A stretch of 41,463 nucleotides of DNA from Frankiales bacterium. GTDB taxonomy: Bacteria > Actinomycetota > Actinomycetes > Mycobacteriales > SCTD01. The notes under the pieces are model-generated. The model saw nothing but the letters and a program-made list of their open reading frames with translations, did no database searches and had not been told where the DNA came from. The stretch lies in the NCBI GenBank assembly GCA_025965475.1, contig JAOPWV010000075.1:1-41463 (forward strand). Direction: 5' to 3'. A program made the translations under genes and the position numbers. This document shows positions 1 through 6,986 of the stretch, in pieces (the stretch's first letter is position 1; every line of letters begins with the position of its first letter).

Positions 1-2
1 CC

Positions 3-626
3 TCGCCGCAGTCCCGGGCGGCCGCCGCTGCGCGGACACCGGCCCGGCCCGGCGGTGCTCCCTCCGGTACCGGAGGGACGACCCCGGCGCCCGGGCAGAG
101 CCCTCCACCGGTCGCCCGCCCCGGTCAGCCGACTGGCAGCGCCGGGGCACGAGCGACCGGCGTACCGCCGCGTGCGTCGGGCTTGGCGGGGTCCGCGGCG
201 ACGGCGCCGATCCGTGCCGCTCGCCCCGCGCCGCCCGTCCGTCCCGCCGGCAACGGCACCCGCAAGGCCCGGCTCACGCTCAAGCGGGTCGATCCCTGGT
301 CGGTGTTCCTCTTCTCGCTGCTGGCCTCGGTGTGTCTTGCGGTCGCCCTGCTGGTGGCCGTCGGCGTGCTGTACGCCGTCCTGTCCAAGCTCGGGGTCCT
401 GACCTCGGTGAACACGCTGATCGGCGACGTCACCTCCGACCCGGCGAGGCCGGCCACCCCCTCCCAACTGTTGAGTGCCGGCCGGGTGATGACGCTGACC
501 GCCCTCATCGCGGCGGTGAACATCGTCCTGCTCACGGCGCTCGCGACGCTCGGGGCCTTCCTGTACAACCTGTGTGCCTCACTGACCGGGGGCATCGAGG
601 TCACGCTGGGGGACACCGATCAATGA
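3..626 (+). CDS. DUF3566 membrane protein, 5' end outside window
   Basis: The reading frame is open from the first bases of the window, so the start lies upstream and only the last about 207 codons are seen. The N-terminal half is a low-complexity Pro/Ala/Gly/Arg-rich cytoplasmic stretch. Then follow a basic VDPWSVF-type entry motif and two hydrophobic segments, one starting at FLFSLLAS and one at LTALIAAV. This layout matches the DUF3566 family of actinobacterial two-helix membrane proteins, usually encoded directly after gyrA. Its molecular role is unknown; a link to division or to DNA gyrase is only suggested by position. The following tRNA-Ile, DLW-39 and tRNA-Ala genes are its usual neighbours and strengthen the call. 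An internal TTG at 183 could be mistaken for the start, but the upstream codons are in frame and of family-like composition. Confidence 0.85.
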   Translation, partial: SPQSRAAAAARTPARPGGAPSGTGGTTPAPGQSPPPVARPGQPTGSAGARATGVPPRASGLAGSAATAPIRAARPAPPVRPAGNGTRKARLTLKRVDPWSVFLFSLLASVCLAVALLVAVGVLYAVLSKLGVLTSVNTLIGDVTSDPARPATPSQLLSAGRVMTLTALIAAVNIVLLTALATLGAFLYNLCASLTGGIEVTLGDTDQ

Positions 627-646
627 GCGCCGCGCGGCCGTTCGTG

Positions 647-652
647 TAGGCT
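647..652 (+). promoter_or_regulatory. Possible -10 box of tRNA-Ile
   Basis: TAGGCT lies 26 bases before the mature 5' end of tRNA-Ile and fits the actinobacterial TANNNT -10 consensus. No good -35 hexamer is visible at 16-18 bases upstream, so this is a weak call based on position and hexamer only. Confidence 0.35.
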
Positions 653-678
653 CGCGAACCGTGCCGAGAGGCGCACTG

Positions 679-752
679 GGGCCTGTAGCTCAGTTGGTTA
701 GAGCGCATCCCTGATAAGGATGAGGCCGGAGGTTCAAGTCCTCCCAGGCCCA
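679..752 (+). tRNA. tRNA-Ile (anticodon GAT)
   Basis: A full cloverleaf can be drawn. The 7-bp acceptor stem pairs 679-685 with 745-751, and the discriminator is A752. The D stem is GCTC/GAGC. The 5-bp anticodon stem 706-710/718-722 encloses loop CTGATAA with anticodon GAT at 713-715. The T stem GGAGG/CCTCC carries the TTCAAGT loop. The 3' CCA is not encoded. It sits between the DUF3566 gene and a DLW-39 gene, the standard actinobacterial arrangement after gyrA. Confidence 0.98.
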
Positions 753-789
753 CCCCCTGTGCGTTCACGGCGAGACCCGAGGAGTACGC

Positions 790-927
790 GTGACGTCCCG
801 AACCAGGCGCCCGTTCCTCGCTCTCGCCGTGCTGGGTGCGGTGCTCGCTGTGGTCCGTCGCAAGAAGGCGGGGCGCGCCGAGGCCGACCTGTGGAACGAG
901 GTCACGACCGCACCCGACCTGCGCTGA
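790..927 (+). CDS. DLW-39 family small protein
   Basis: A 45-residue protein starts at GTG 790, with a GGAG-type ribosome binding site at 779-784. One hydrophobic segment (about residues 9-22) is followed by a basic RRKK cluster. The C-terminal half carries the family-defining D-L-W triplet in the context ADLWNEVT. DLW-39 proteins are tiny actinobacterial proteins of unknown function, normally encoded between the tRNA-Ile and tRNA-Ala genes downstream of gyrA, exactly as here. The helix plus a basic stop-transfer patch suggests a single-pass membrane peptide. Family membership is confident; no function can be given. Confidence 0.85.
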   Translation: MTSRTRRPFLALAVLGAVLAVVRRKKAGRAEADLWNEVTTAPDLR

Positions 928-958
928 CCGCTCCGGTGACCCACGGTCGGCACACCCC

Positions 959-1031
959 GGGGACATAGCTCAACTGGCAGAGCACCGCGTTTGCAACGCG
1001 GGGGTTGGGGGTTCGAGTCCCCCTGTCTCCA
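959..1031 (+). tRNA. tRNA-Ala (anticodon TGC)
   Basis: The acceptor stem pairs 959-965 with 1024-1030 and includes the G3-U70 wobble pair that marks alanine tRNAs. The discriminator is A1031. The anticodon stem CCGCG/CGCGG (985-989/997-1001) encloses loop TTTGCAA with anticodon TGC at 992-994. The T arm carries the TTCGAGT loop. The 3' CCA is not encoded. The 167 bases after it (1032-1198) hold no feature I can recognise. Confidence 0.98.
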
Positions 1032-1198
1032 CCCTTGATCTCCCTCGCCTCCCCACGGCAGCGAGCGCCGGCGACTAGGTCACCGGGCGCCGGGTAGCCG
1101 CGAAGGGACGGCGGGAGGACCCCCTTCCGCGCCCCACCCAGCGGCAGTGAGTGCGTGATGACGCGCCCCCAGGCCGCGTTCGCGTACGGGAGACGACC

Positions 1199-1756
1199 AT
1201 GGCTCAGGACCTGCAGGGCCGGCGGGTTGCGTTCCTCGCCACCGACGGCGTCGAGCGGATCGAACTCGAGCAGCCGCGCGGCGCGATGCACGGCGCCGGG
1301 GCCAGGACAGACGTGATCTCGATCCATCCGGGCGAGATCCAGGCCCGGCAGTTCGACATGGTCTCGGCCGGCACCTTCCCGGTGGACCGGCTCGTCACCG
1401 ATGTGTCCGTCGGCGACTACGACGCCCTGATCCTGCCCGGTGGCACCGTGAACCCCGATCAGTTGCGCATCAACGCCAACGCCGTCACGTTCGTGAAGGA
1501 CTTCGTCGCCACCGGCAAGCCGGTCGCCGCCATCTGCCACGGCCCCTGGACGTTGCTGGAGGCCGACGCCGTACGCGGCAAGCGGATGACGTCCTGGCCC
1601 AGCCTGTGGACCGACCTGCGGCGCGCCGGCGCCGAGGTGCTCGACCAGGAGGTCGTGATGGACGGCCAGTTCACGACGAGCCGTTCCCCGGCCGACCTGC
1701 CCGCCTTCTGTGCCGCGATCGTCGGGCAGTTCAGCAAGGCCACGCAGCACGCCTGA
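1199..1756 (+). CDS. DJ-1/PfpI-family glutamine amidotransferase-like protein
   Basis: The 185-residue protein starts at ATG 1199, seven bases after a GGGAG ribosome binding site; the in-frame upstream codons are not needed. The whole length is a class-I glutamine amidotransferase-like (DJ-1/ThiJ/PfpI) fold. Visible features are the ILPGG turn (residues 78-82), the nucleophile elbow AICHGPW with Cys113-His114, and an early acidic residue (Glu19) where the family keeps its catalytic Glu. Length and motifs are closest to the YhbO/PfpI subgroup, to which peptidase, deglycase and general stress roles have been assigned; the true substrate is debated. It is cytosolic with no signal peptide. It sits alone between tRNA-Ala and a diguanylate cyclase gene, so context gives no substrate clue. 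Confidence 0.9.
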   Translation: MAQDLQGRRVAFLATDGVERIELEQPRGAMHGAGARTDVISIHPGEIQARQFDMVSAGTFPVDRLVTDVSVGDYDALILPGGTVNPDQLRINANAVTFVKDFVATGKPVAAICHGPWTLLEADAVRGKRMTSWPSLWTDLRRAGAEVLDQEVVMDGQFTTSRSPADLPAFCAAIVGQFSKATQHA

Positions 1757-1855
1757 ATCCGGCCCCTCGCCGTACTCAGTCCGCGGCCGAGCCGAGCCGA
1801 TGCACCACACAGGCCCGCTGTACCTGGGCCGTGACACGGCTCGGGAGGGGGAGCG

Positions 1856-3010
1856 GTGGGACCTGCACGCGAGCTGCTCGCCCTGGCCACCTCGCTGCGC
1901 AGCGGCCTACGTGGGCGGCGCGAACTGGAGGCCTTCTCCACCTTGGCGGAGACGCTGACCCGCAGCACGGACTCGGCAGCCGTCGCCCGCACGCTCCTCG
2001 ACTCCCTGCTCACCACCTTCGGCTTCGGGCGTGGGGTCGTGCTGGCCGGACCGGAGGGACAGCTCTCGCTGCTCGCCGATGTAGGACTGGACGCGCAGGC
2101 CCAGCGGCGTCCTGGCGGTAGCGCCGTCAGTCCCGCCGTCCGCCTCGCGCAGGCGTCCGGCCGTCCCCTGACCGTGGTCGCGCTGGATCCCGAGCGTGAG
2201 CCGTGGCTGACGCGCCTGCTGCCCGCTACTTCCGGCCTCGTCGTCGTCCCGCTGCAGGACGACGCCCGACACCTGGGTGCTGTGGTGCTGCAGCTGCGCG
2301 CCGGTCACCGGTTGCCGCGCCGTACCGAGGCCGCTCTCGGCCGGTCCGCGTCGTACGCCGCACTGACCCTGCGCAACGTCTGGGCGTTCGAGCAGCTGCA
2401 GCGGCTGGCGGCCACCGACGGCCTGACGAAGATCGCCAACCGGCGCACCTTCGAGGCGACCCTCGAGCGGGAGGTGGCGCGCGCCGCCCGGCAGCAGGAG
2501 CCCCTGTCCCTCGTCCTGCTCGACCTCGACCACTTCAAGCGGCTGAACGACGAGCACGGCCACCAGGCCGGGGATGACGTCCTGCGCAACGTCGCGGCTG
2601 CCCTGTCGTGCGCCTGTCGTGACTTCGACACCGCGGCGCGGTACGGCGGGGAGGAGTTCGCCGTCGTCCTTCCCGGCTGCGAGCCGGTGGAGGCCCTGCT
2701 CATCGCCGACCGGCTGCGCGAGGCGGTGGCGGCCGCACCAGGTGTCGTGCCGGTCACCGCCAGCGCCGGCGTGGCGACGTACCCAGTCCACGGACGCGAC
2801 GCAGCTGCGCTCGTGCGGGCCGCCGATGAGGCGCTGTACGCGTCGAAAGCGCAGGGCCGCAACCGCACGACCGGGCCCATCGGCGGGACGGAGGTGGAGG
2901 GGACCGATGAGGTCCTGCGCCGCCGGCTGCGGGACCGGCTCAACCTGGACAGCCCACCGGCTGAGGAGACGGCGCCGCGGCCGGAGCCGGCTAGATCCCG
3001 TGATCGATGA
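1856..3010 (+). CDS. GAF-GGDEF diguanylate cyclase
   Basis: The 384-residue protein starts at GTG 1856, behind a purine-rich GGGAGGGGGAG ribosome binding site. Residues about 25-175 look like a GAF-type sensor domain without membrane helices, so the protein is cytosolic. Residues about 180-340 are a GGDEF domain with an intact active-site motif GGEEF (264-268) and metal-binding aspartates in LLDLDHF (223, 225). An inhibitory-site RxxD (RDFD, 255-258) stands at the usual spacing ahead of the motif. It should make cyclic di-GMP from two GTP and be product-inhibited. No EAL domain follows. The C-terminal 45 residues are charged and low in complexity. The last bases overlap the convergent gene at 2991-3278. 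The ligand of the GAF domain cannot be inferred. Confidence 0.93.
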   Translation: MGPARELLALATSLRSGLRGRRELEAFSTLAETLTRSTDSAAVARTLLDSLLTTFGFGRGVVLAGPEGQLSLLADVGLDAQAQRRPGGSAVSPAVRLAQASGRPLTVVALDPEREPWLTRLLPATSGLVVVPLQDDARHLGAVVLQLRAGHRLPRRTEAALGRSASYAALTLRNVWAFEQLQRLAATDGLTKIANRRTFEATLEREVARAARQQEPLSLVLLDLDHFKRLNDEHGHQAGDDVLRNVAAALSCACRDFDTAARYGGEEFAVVLPGCEPVEALLIADRLREAVAAAPGVVPVTASAGVATYPVHGRDAAALVRAADEALYASKAQGRNRTTGPIGGTEVEGTDEVLRRRLRDRLNLDSPPAEETAPRPEPARSRDR

Positions 3011-3278
3011 CGGCCTGCACCTCGTCCGGCTCCTGCGCACCGGGTGCGTCCTGGTGCGTCAGCCGCCGGACGAGGACGGCCACCGCGACCCCGGCGGTCG
3101 CACCGGCCACGGCGGCGCCGAGTGCCCAGGGCCACCGGCGTACGGCGACCGGTGGGCCGACCCGCTCACCGCGCAGGGCCCCCCAGGCGGCTTCACCCCG
3201 GTGCCGTGCCTCCTCCAGCGCGCCGCCCAGGTCGGGGACGACGTTCTCGGTCAGGACGGCGGGGGCGGCTGCACGCAC
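2991..3278 (-). CDS. Small single-pass membrane protein, unknown function
   Basis: The 95-residue protein starts at GTG 3278 with a GAGGAGA ribosome binding site about 8 bases upstream. An amphipathic, Ala/Glu-rich N-terminal half (about 45 residues) precedes one strong hydrophobic helix (residues about 50-70), then a basic VRRL stop-transfer and a short acidic tail. The architecture resembles the small DUF5324-like membrane proteins found beside ppiA in some actinobacteria, but I cannot confirm that family by sight. It lies between the diguanylate cyclase gene, whose 3' end it overlaps by 20 bases in convergent orientation, and the divergently transcribed ppiA. Coding status rests on the good ribosome binding site and the plausible membrane topology. 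Confidence 0.65.
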   Translation of the reverse strand: MRAAAPAVLTENVVPDLGGALEEARHRGEAAWGALRGERVGPPVAVRRWPWALGAAVAGATAGVAVAVLVRRLTHQDAPGAQEPDEVQAVIDHGI

Positions 3279-3402
3279 GGCCAGGTCTCCTCGGGGAAGC
3301 GGTGATGCTCAGCCTGCCACGCTGCCTGCTCGCTGCCTGCTCCCTCCCGGCGCCGATGCGTCCGCCGGCGGACCGGGCCCGCCCGCGTGGGGCCCAGCAT
3401 GC

Positions 3403-3408
3403 GAGAAT
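3403..3408 (+). promoter_or_regulatory. Possible extended -10 element for ppiA
   Basis: TGC followed by GAGAAT gives an extended -10-like sequence about 50 bases upstream of the chosen ppiA start. No convincing -35 hexamer is visible. The 179-base gap between the divergent genes (3279-3457) holds nothing else that I can recognise. Confidence 0.3.
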
Positions 3409-3457
3409 CTTCAGACACCTTCCCCTTGTGACCGCCTCTTCGATCGGAGCTTCCGAC

Positions 3458-3988
3458 GTGGCCCGTGAGCTGTTCGCCACCCTGCAGACCAACCGCGGCC
3501 CGATCCGGGTCCAGTTGTTCCCGGACCACGCGCCGAAGACCGTGCAGAACTTCGTCGGACTCGCCGACGGCAGCGGCGAGTGGACGGACCCGAAGACCGG
3601 CAAGAAGGGCGAGGGCCCGCTCTACGACGGCACCGTCTTCCACCGGGTCATCAACGGCTTCATGATCCAGGGCGGCGACCCGCTCGGCACCGGCACCGGC
3701 GGTCCCGGCTACCGATTCAAGGACGAGATCCACCCTGAGCTGGTCTTCACCAAGCCGTATCTGCTGGCCATGGCCAACGCCGGCCCGGGCACGAACGGCT
3801 CGCAGTTCTTCATCACGGTCGCCCCCACGACCCACCTCACCGGCAAGCACACGATCTTCGGCGAGGTCGCCGACCAGGCCAGCCGCGACGTCGTCGACGG
3901 CATCGCCACGACGCCGACCGCCGCCATGGACCGGCCGAAGGACGACGTCGTCATCGAGAAGATCGAGATCGAGCAGGTCGACAGCTGA
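3458..3988 (+). CDS. ppiA: Peptidyl-prolyl cis-trans isomerase (cyclophilin)
   Basis: The GTG at 3458 gives a 176-residue protein beginning MARELFATLQTNRG, which lines up with known actinobacterial PpiA N termini and has GGAG 9 bases upstream. A GTG at 3428 is in frame but less likely. The single cyclophilin domain covers the whole protein. The catalytic FHR (residues 61-63), the QGGDP turn (71-75) and the GTNGSQFF substrate-groove motif are intact. It catalyses proline isomerisation in protein folding in the cytosol, as no signal peptide or membrane helix is seen. It belongs to the gyrA-pknB neighbourhood, where ppiA is a standard member. Its stop overlaps the likely start of the rhomboid gene, suggesting co-translation. 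Confidence 0.95.
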   Translation: MARELFATLQTNRGPIRVQLFPDHAPKTVQNFVGLADGSGEWTDPKTGKKGEGPLYDGTVFHRVINGFMIQGGDPLGTGTGGPGYRFKDEIHPELVFTKPYLLAMANAGPGTNGSQFFITVAPTTHLTGKHTIFGEVADQASRDVVDGIATTPTAAMDRPKDDVVIEKIEIEQVDS

Positions 3989-4848
3989 GCGAGGTAGCGA
4001 GCCCGCCGGTCTGCTACCGGCACCCGGATCGCGAGACCTACGTCCGCTGCACGCGGTGCGAGCGGCCGATCTGCCCGGACTGCATGCGGTCCGCCTCGGT
4101 GGGCTTCCAGTGCCCCGAGTGCGTCAACGACGGCGCGAAGAACGTCCGGGCCGCCCGCACCGTCTTCGGTGGCCGCGTCACCCTCGACACCGCGCGCGTC
4201 ACCACGGCCCTCATCGGCCTGAACGTCGTGGTGTTCCTGCTCGGCTTCGCGGTCCCGGACCTGCAGCAGCGGTTCGGCAACCTCGGGCTCGCCGTCACCC
4301 TGGACGGCCACGTCATCGGGGTCGCGAACGGCGAGTACTACCGGCTGGTCTCGGCCGCGTTCCTGCACGCCGGCATCTTCCACATCCTGTTCAACATGTT
4401 CGCCCTGGCCCAGATCGGGCCGGTCCTCGAGAACGCCCTGGGCCGGGTGCGCTTCCTCGCGCTGTACGTACTCTCCGCGCTCGGCGGATCGACCCTGGCG
4501 TACGTGCTCGCCCAGCCCAACCAGCCCAGCGTCGGAGCCTCGGGCGCGATCTTCGGCCTGTTCGGCGCGTACTACGTCGTCGTACGCCGGCTCGGCGGCG
4601 AGACCAACCAGATCGTGGTCCTGCTCGTGATCAACCTGGTGATCACCTTCACGGTGCCGAACATCGACTGGCGCGCACACGTCGGCGGGCTGGTCACCGG
4701 CGCCGCGCTCGCGGCCGCGTTCGCCTATGCGCCGCGGGGGCCGCGGCAGACCGGCTGGCACGTGGGCGCCTGTGTCGCTGTCGCGGCGCTCATCGCCGTG
4801 GCCGTCGTGCTGCGGACGCATGCGCTCACGGGCGCCTTCATCGGCTGA
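3985..4848 (+). CDS. Rhomboid family intramembrane serine protease with N-terminal zinc ribbon
   Basis: The protein has an N-terminal Cys/His-rich module (CYRHP ... CTRC ... CPDC ... CPEC) that probably binds zinc, then six or more hydrophobic helices. The rhomboid signature is complete: HAGIFHILFN in helix 2, the nucleophile in GASGAIFGLFG (GxSG) and the catalytic His in RAHVGGL. It should cleave membrane proteins within their transmembrane segments. The first ATG (4084) would start inside the zinc module and lose most of its cysteines. The frame is open back to CTG 3985, which overlaps the ppiA stop codon and has AGCAGG upstream; starting there (287 residues) restores a family-like N terminus. 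I therefore prefer CTG, with the start itself at moderate confidence. The 3' end overlaps the convergent PH-domain gene by 11 bases. Confidence 0.9.
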   Translation: MSEVASPPVCYRHPDRETYVRCTRCERPICPDCMRSASVGFQCPECVNDGAKNVRAARTVFGGRVTLDTARVTTALIGLNVVVFLLGFAVPDLQQRFGNLGLAVTLDGHVIGVANGEYYRLVSAAFLHAGIFHILFNMFALAQIGPVLENALGRVRFLALYVLSALGGSTLAYVLAQPNQPSVGASGAIFGLFGAYYVVVRRLGGETNQIVVLLVINLVITFTVPNIDWRAHVGGLVTGAALAAAFAYAPRGPRQTGWHVGACVAVAALIAVAVVLRTHALTGAFIG

Positions 4849-5233
4849 GGTCGCGCACCGCCAGCAGGTCGGTCAGGACGTCCTCCGGCCAGCGGCCCAG
4901 CCGGTTCCGGGACAGGACCACGACGGTGACGCCGAGATCGAGCTCGAGCAACGCCGCCCGCCGATCGCGGACGACCCGCATCCGCTCCACCCGGTCCCAC
5001 GGGACCGACACCCGTCGCCAGCCGTCCCGGACGGTGATGCTGCCCGGATCGGCGACGAGCAACGGCCGGGGGTCGAACTCACGCAGGGCCAGGACGAGCG
5101 CGGCCAGAGCGGCCGGCACCGCGAGCAGCCGCCCGGCCGCGTCCGTCAGGACCGCGACCACGGTGAGGAAGGCCGCCAGCGCGAGCAGGCCGTACCCGCT
5201 GCGGCGCTGCGGCGTCACGACCAGCTCCCTCAC
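4838..5233 (-). CDS. PH domain-containing membrane protein
   Basis: The 131-residue protein starts at GTG 5233. Two hydrophobic segments near the N terminus (about residues 14-45) are followed by a bacterial PH-like domain with a typical tryptophan-rich strand (VSVPWDRVERMRV) and the closing LLAVRDL helix. The same small PH protein lies between ppiA and crgA in mycobacteria (the Rv0010c position), so synteny supports it. It is probably membrane-anchored with a cytosolic PH domain, and its ligand is unknown. It is convergent with the rhomboid gene (11-base overlap) and divergent from the thiolase gene. Longer starts upstream would run back into the thiolase regulatory region and are less likely. 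Confidence 0.82.
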   Translation of the reverse strand: MRELVVTPQRRSGYGLLALAAFLTVVAVLTDAAGRLLAVPAALAALVLALREFDPRPLLVADPGSITVRDGWRRVSVPWDRVERMRVVRDRRAALLELDLGVTVVVLSRNRLGRWPEDVLTDLLAVRDLSR

Positions 5234-5267
5234 CTGGCCCAGCCTGCCACCCGCCCGCGCGTACGCT

Positions 5268-5289
5268 GATGTGAACCGTGACTCACATC
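5268..5289. promoter_or_regulatory. Inverted repeat upstream of thiolase, candidate operator
   Basis: GATGTGA-N8-TCACATC is a perfect 7-bp inverted repeat ending 17 bases before the thiolase ATG and just ahead of its AGGAGG. A TACGCT hexamer at 5262-5267 could be a -10 box, which would place the repeat over the transcription start, as expected for a repressor site. The half-site resembles CRP/FNR half-sites, but the spacer is 8 rather than 6. Confidence 0.45.
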
Positions 5290-5306
5290 CGCACAGGAGG
5301 TACCCC

Positions 5307-6449
5307 ATGCGCGACGCCGTGATCGTCGAGGCCGTCCGGACACCGACCGGCAAGCGCAACGGGGGTCTGGCCGGCATCCACTCGGCCGACCTGTCCGCGC
5401 ACGTGCTGCAGGCCATCGTCGAGCGCACCGGCATCGACCCGGCCCTCGTCGACGACGTCGTCTGGGGCTGCGTGAGCCAGATCGGCGAGCAGACCTTCGA
5501 CATCGCCCGGACCGCCGTGCTCTCCGCGGGCTGGCCCGAGTCGGTGCCCGGCACGACCGTGGACCGTCAGTGCGGCTCCAGCCAGCAGGCCGTCCACTTC
5601 GCCGCCGCCGGGGTGATCGCGGGGCAGTACGACCTCGCCGTCGCCGGCGGGGTCGAGATCATGAGCCGTACGCCGATGGGGTCGACCTTCACGGCCAACC
5701 CGCTGGGTGAGCGCTACATCGCCCGCTACGGCGAGGAGTTCCCCAACCAGGGCATCGGTGCCGAGCAGATCGCGGACCGCTGGGGCTTCTCCCGCCAGCA
5801 GCTCGACGAGTTCGCGCTGGCGTCCCACGAGAAGGCGGCGGCCGCCATCGATGCGGGCCGGTTCACGCGGCAGATCGCGCCTGTCACCGCGCCCGACGGC
5901 ACCGTCGTCGACACCGACGAGGGGGTGCGCCGCGGCGGGACGCTGGACAAGCTCGCCTCGCTCAAGCCGGCCTTCAAGGAGGACGGCAAGATCACCGCGG
6001 CCAACTCGTCGCAGATCTCGGACGGGTCGGCCGCCCTGTTGATCACGACCAGTGAGTTCGCGGCCGCGCACGGCCTGACGCCGATCGCCCGGGTCCACAC
6101 GGCGGTGCTCGCCGCGGCCGAGCCGATGCCGATGCTGCACGCGCCGATCCCGGCCACGATCAAGGCGCTGAAGAAGTCAGGCCTGTCGATCGACGAGATC
6201 GGGGCGTTCGAGGTCAACGAGGCCTTCGCCTCCGTACCCCTGGCCTGGCTCAAGGACCTTGGCGCGGACGAGAAGGCGCTCAACCCGAACGGCGGCGCGA
6301 TCGCGCTGGGCCACCCGCTCGGCGGATCCGGCGCCCGGCTGATGACCACGCTCGTCCACCACATGCGCGACAACGGGATCCGCTACGGCCTGCAGACGAT
6401 GTGCGAGGGCGGCGGCCAGGCGAACGCGACCATCCTCGAGCTGCTCTGA
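5307..6449 (+). CDS. Thiolase family acetyl-CoA C-acyltransferase
   Basis: The 380-residue protein starts at ATG 5307 with a perfect AGGAGG six bases upstream. It is a full-length thiolase. The acyl-accepting nucleophile is Cys89 in DRQCGSSQQA, the active-site His336 lies in IALGHPLGGSGAR, and the second Cys366 in MCEGGGQ activates the CoA. Reactions of this type either cleave 3-ketoacyl-CoA in beta-oxidation or condense two acetyl-CoA. The N terminus RTPTGKRNGG and the overall pattern are nearer FadA/steroid-degradation thiolases than PhaA, but specificity is not readable here. It is an isolated gene inserted into an otherwise conserved division neighbourhood. The inverted repeat just upstream suggests dedicated repression, perhaps by a TetR- or CRP-type regulator. 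Confidence 0.95.
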   Translation: MRDAVIVEAVRTPTGKRNGGLAGIHSADLSAHVLQAIVERTGIDPALVDDVVWGCVSQIGEQTFDIARTAVLSAGWPESVPGTTVDRQCGSSQQAVHFAAAGVIAGQYDLAVAGGVEIMSRTPMGSTFTANPLGERYIARYGEEFPNQGIGAEQIADRWGFSRQQLDEFALASHEKAAAAIDAGRFTRQIAPVTAPDGTVVDTDEGVRRGGTLDKLASLKPAFKEDGKITAANSSQISDGSAALLITTSEFAAAHGLTPIARVHTAVLAAAEPMPMLHAPIPATIKALKKSGLSIDEIGAFEVNEAFASVPLAWLKDLGADEKALNPNGGAIALGHPLGGSGARLMTTLVHHMRDNGIRYGLQTMCEGGGQANATILELL

Positions 6450-6523
6450 TCCGGGCTCTCCGTGCCGATAGATGATCGCCGAGGTTTGGACCGGGCCCGC
6501 GTGGGAGATCAGCTGCTCACGAT

Positions 6524-6542
6524 TCGTCCACAGTGTGGACAA
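6524..6542. other. Pair of inverted DnaA-box-like sequences
   Basis: TGTGGACAA at 6534-6542 is the exact complement of TTGTCCACA, the actinobacterial DnaA box. TCGTCCACA at 6524-6532 is one base off the same box in the opposite orientation. Together they form a 15-base odd palindrome, GTCCACA-G-TGTGGAC (6526-6540). They lie in the 215-base gap between thiolase and crgA. Whether DnaA binds here is an inference. Confidence 0.4.
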
Positions 6543-6565
6543 CGGCTGGGGAGAACCACAGCCGT
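6542..6565. terminator. Hairpin downstream of thiolase
   Basis: ACGGCTG (6542-6548) pairs with CAGCCGT (6559-6565) around a 10-base loop. There is no U-tract, so this is at best a weak factor-independent stop for the thiolase transcript. Confidence 0.3.
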
Positions 6566-6640
6566 GTAGTTCGTGGACTGCGTGGTGCCCGGGGGGTGTG
6601 GCTCAGCGAGCGGACAGCGCGCGCACAGAACGCGCCAGCG

Positions 6641-6670
6641 CCGGTCAGCGCCGGTCAGCGCCGGTCAGCG
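6641..6670. repeat. Three perfect 10-bp tandem repeats at the crgA stop
   Basis: CCGGTCAGCG is repeated three times without a mismatch (6641-6650, 6651-6660, 6661-6670). The last copy contains the crgA stop codon (6665-6667). A partial copy precedes the array. Confidence 0.8.
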
Positions 6671-6922
6671 CCACTGCGTGGACAGCGCGAAGCCGACGAC
6701 GATGAACCCGAAGCCGACGACGAGGTTCCAGTTGCTGAGGGCGCCGACGACCGGCATGTTGCCCTGGGTGATGTAGAAGACGACCAGCCACAGGATGCCG
6801 ATCACGAACATCGCCAGCATGAGCGGGGCGAGCCACACCGGGCTCGGCTTGCGCTTGCGCGGGGCGCCGGGAGCGGCCGGCGGGGTGTAGACGGCTTTCT
6901 TGCGCTTCTTCGACTCGGGCAC
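6665..6922 (-). CDS. crgA: Cell division protein CrgA
   Basis: The start is GTG 6922, which has GGAGGGG about five bases upstream and gives 85 residues, the normal family length; a TTG at 6952 is less likely. The protein begins with a basic MPESKKRKKAVYTPP, as in other CrgA proteins. It has two transmembrane helices (about residues 29-51 and 65-81) and ends STQWR, the conserved C-terminal motif. CrgA is an actinobacterial septal membrane protein that contacts FtsZ, FtsI, FtsQ and CwsA and tunes septum assembly. The gene lies in its conserved place, divergent from the DUF881 gene. Its stop codon is embedded in a short tandem repeat. Confidence 0.95.
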   Translation of the reverse strand: MPESKKRKKAVYTPPAAPGAPRKRKPSPVWLAPLMLAMFVIGILWLVVFYITQGNMPVVGALSNWNLVVGFGFIVVGFALSTQWR

Positions 6923-6986
6923 GTCGGCCCCTCCACTCTCTCGGCCTGACAACTCGGGTCAACGATTAGCGTAAAGGACTGACGAC

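Noticed and set aside
5270-5287. Canonical CRP site at the thiolase promoter
   Set aside because: The half-sites TGTGA and TCACA match, but the spacer is 8 bases, not 6, so I report only an unspecified inverted repeat.
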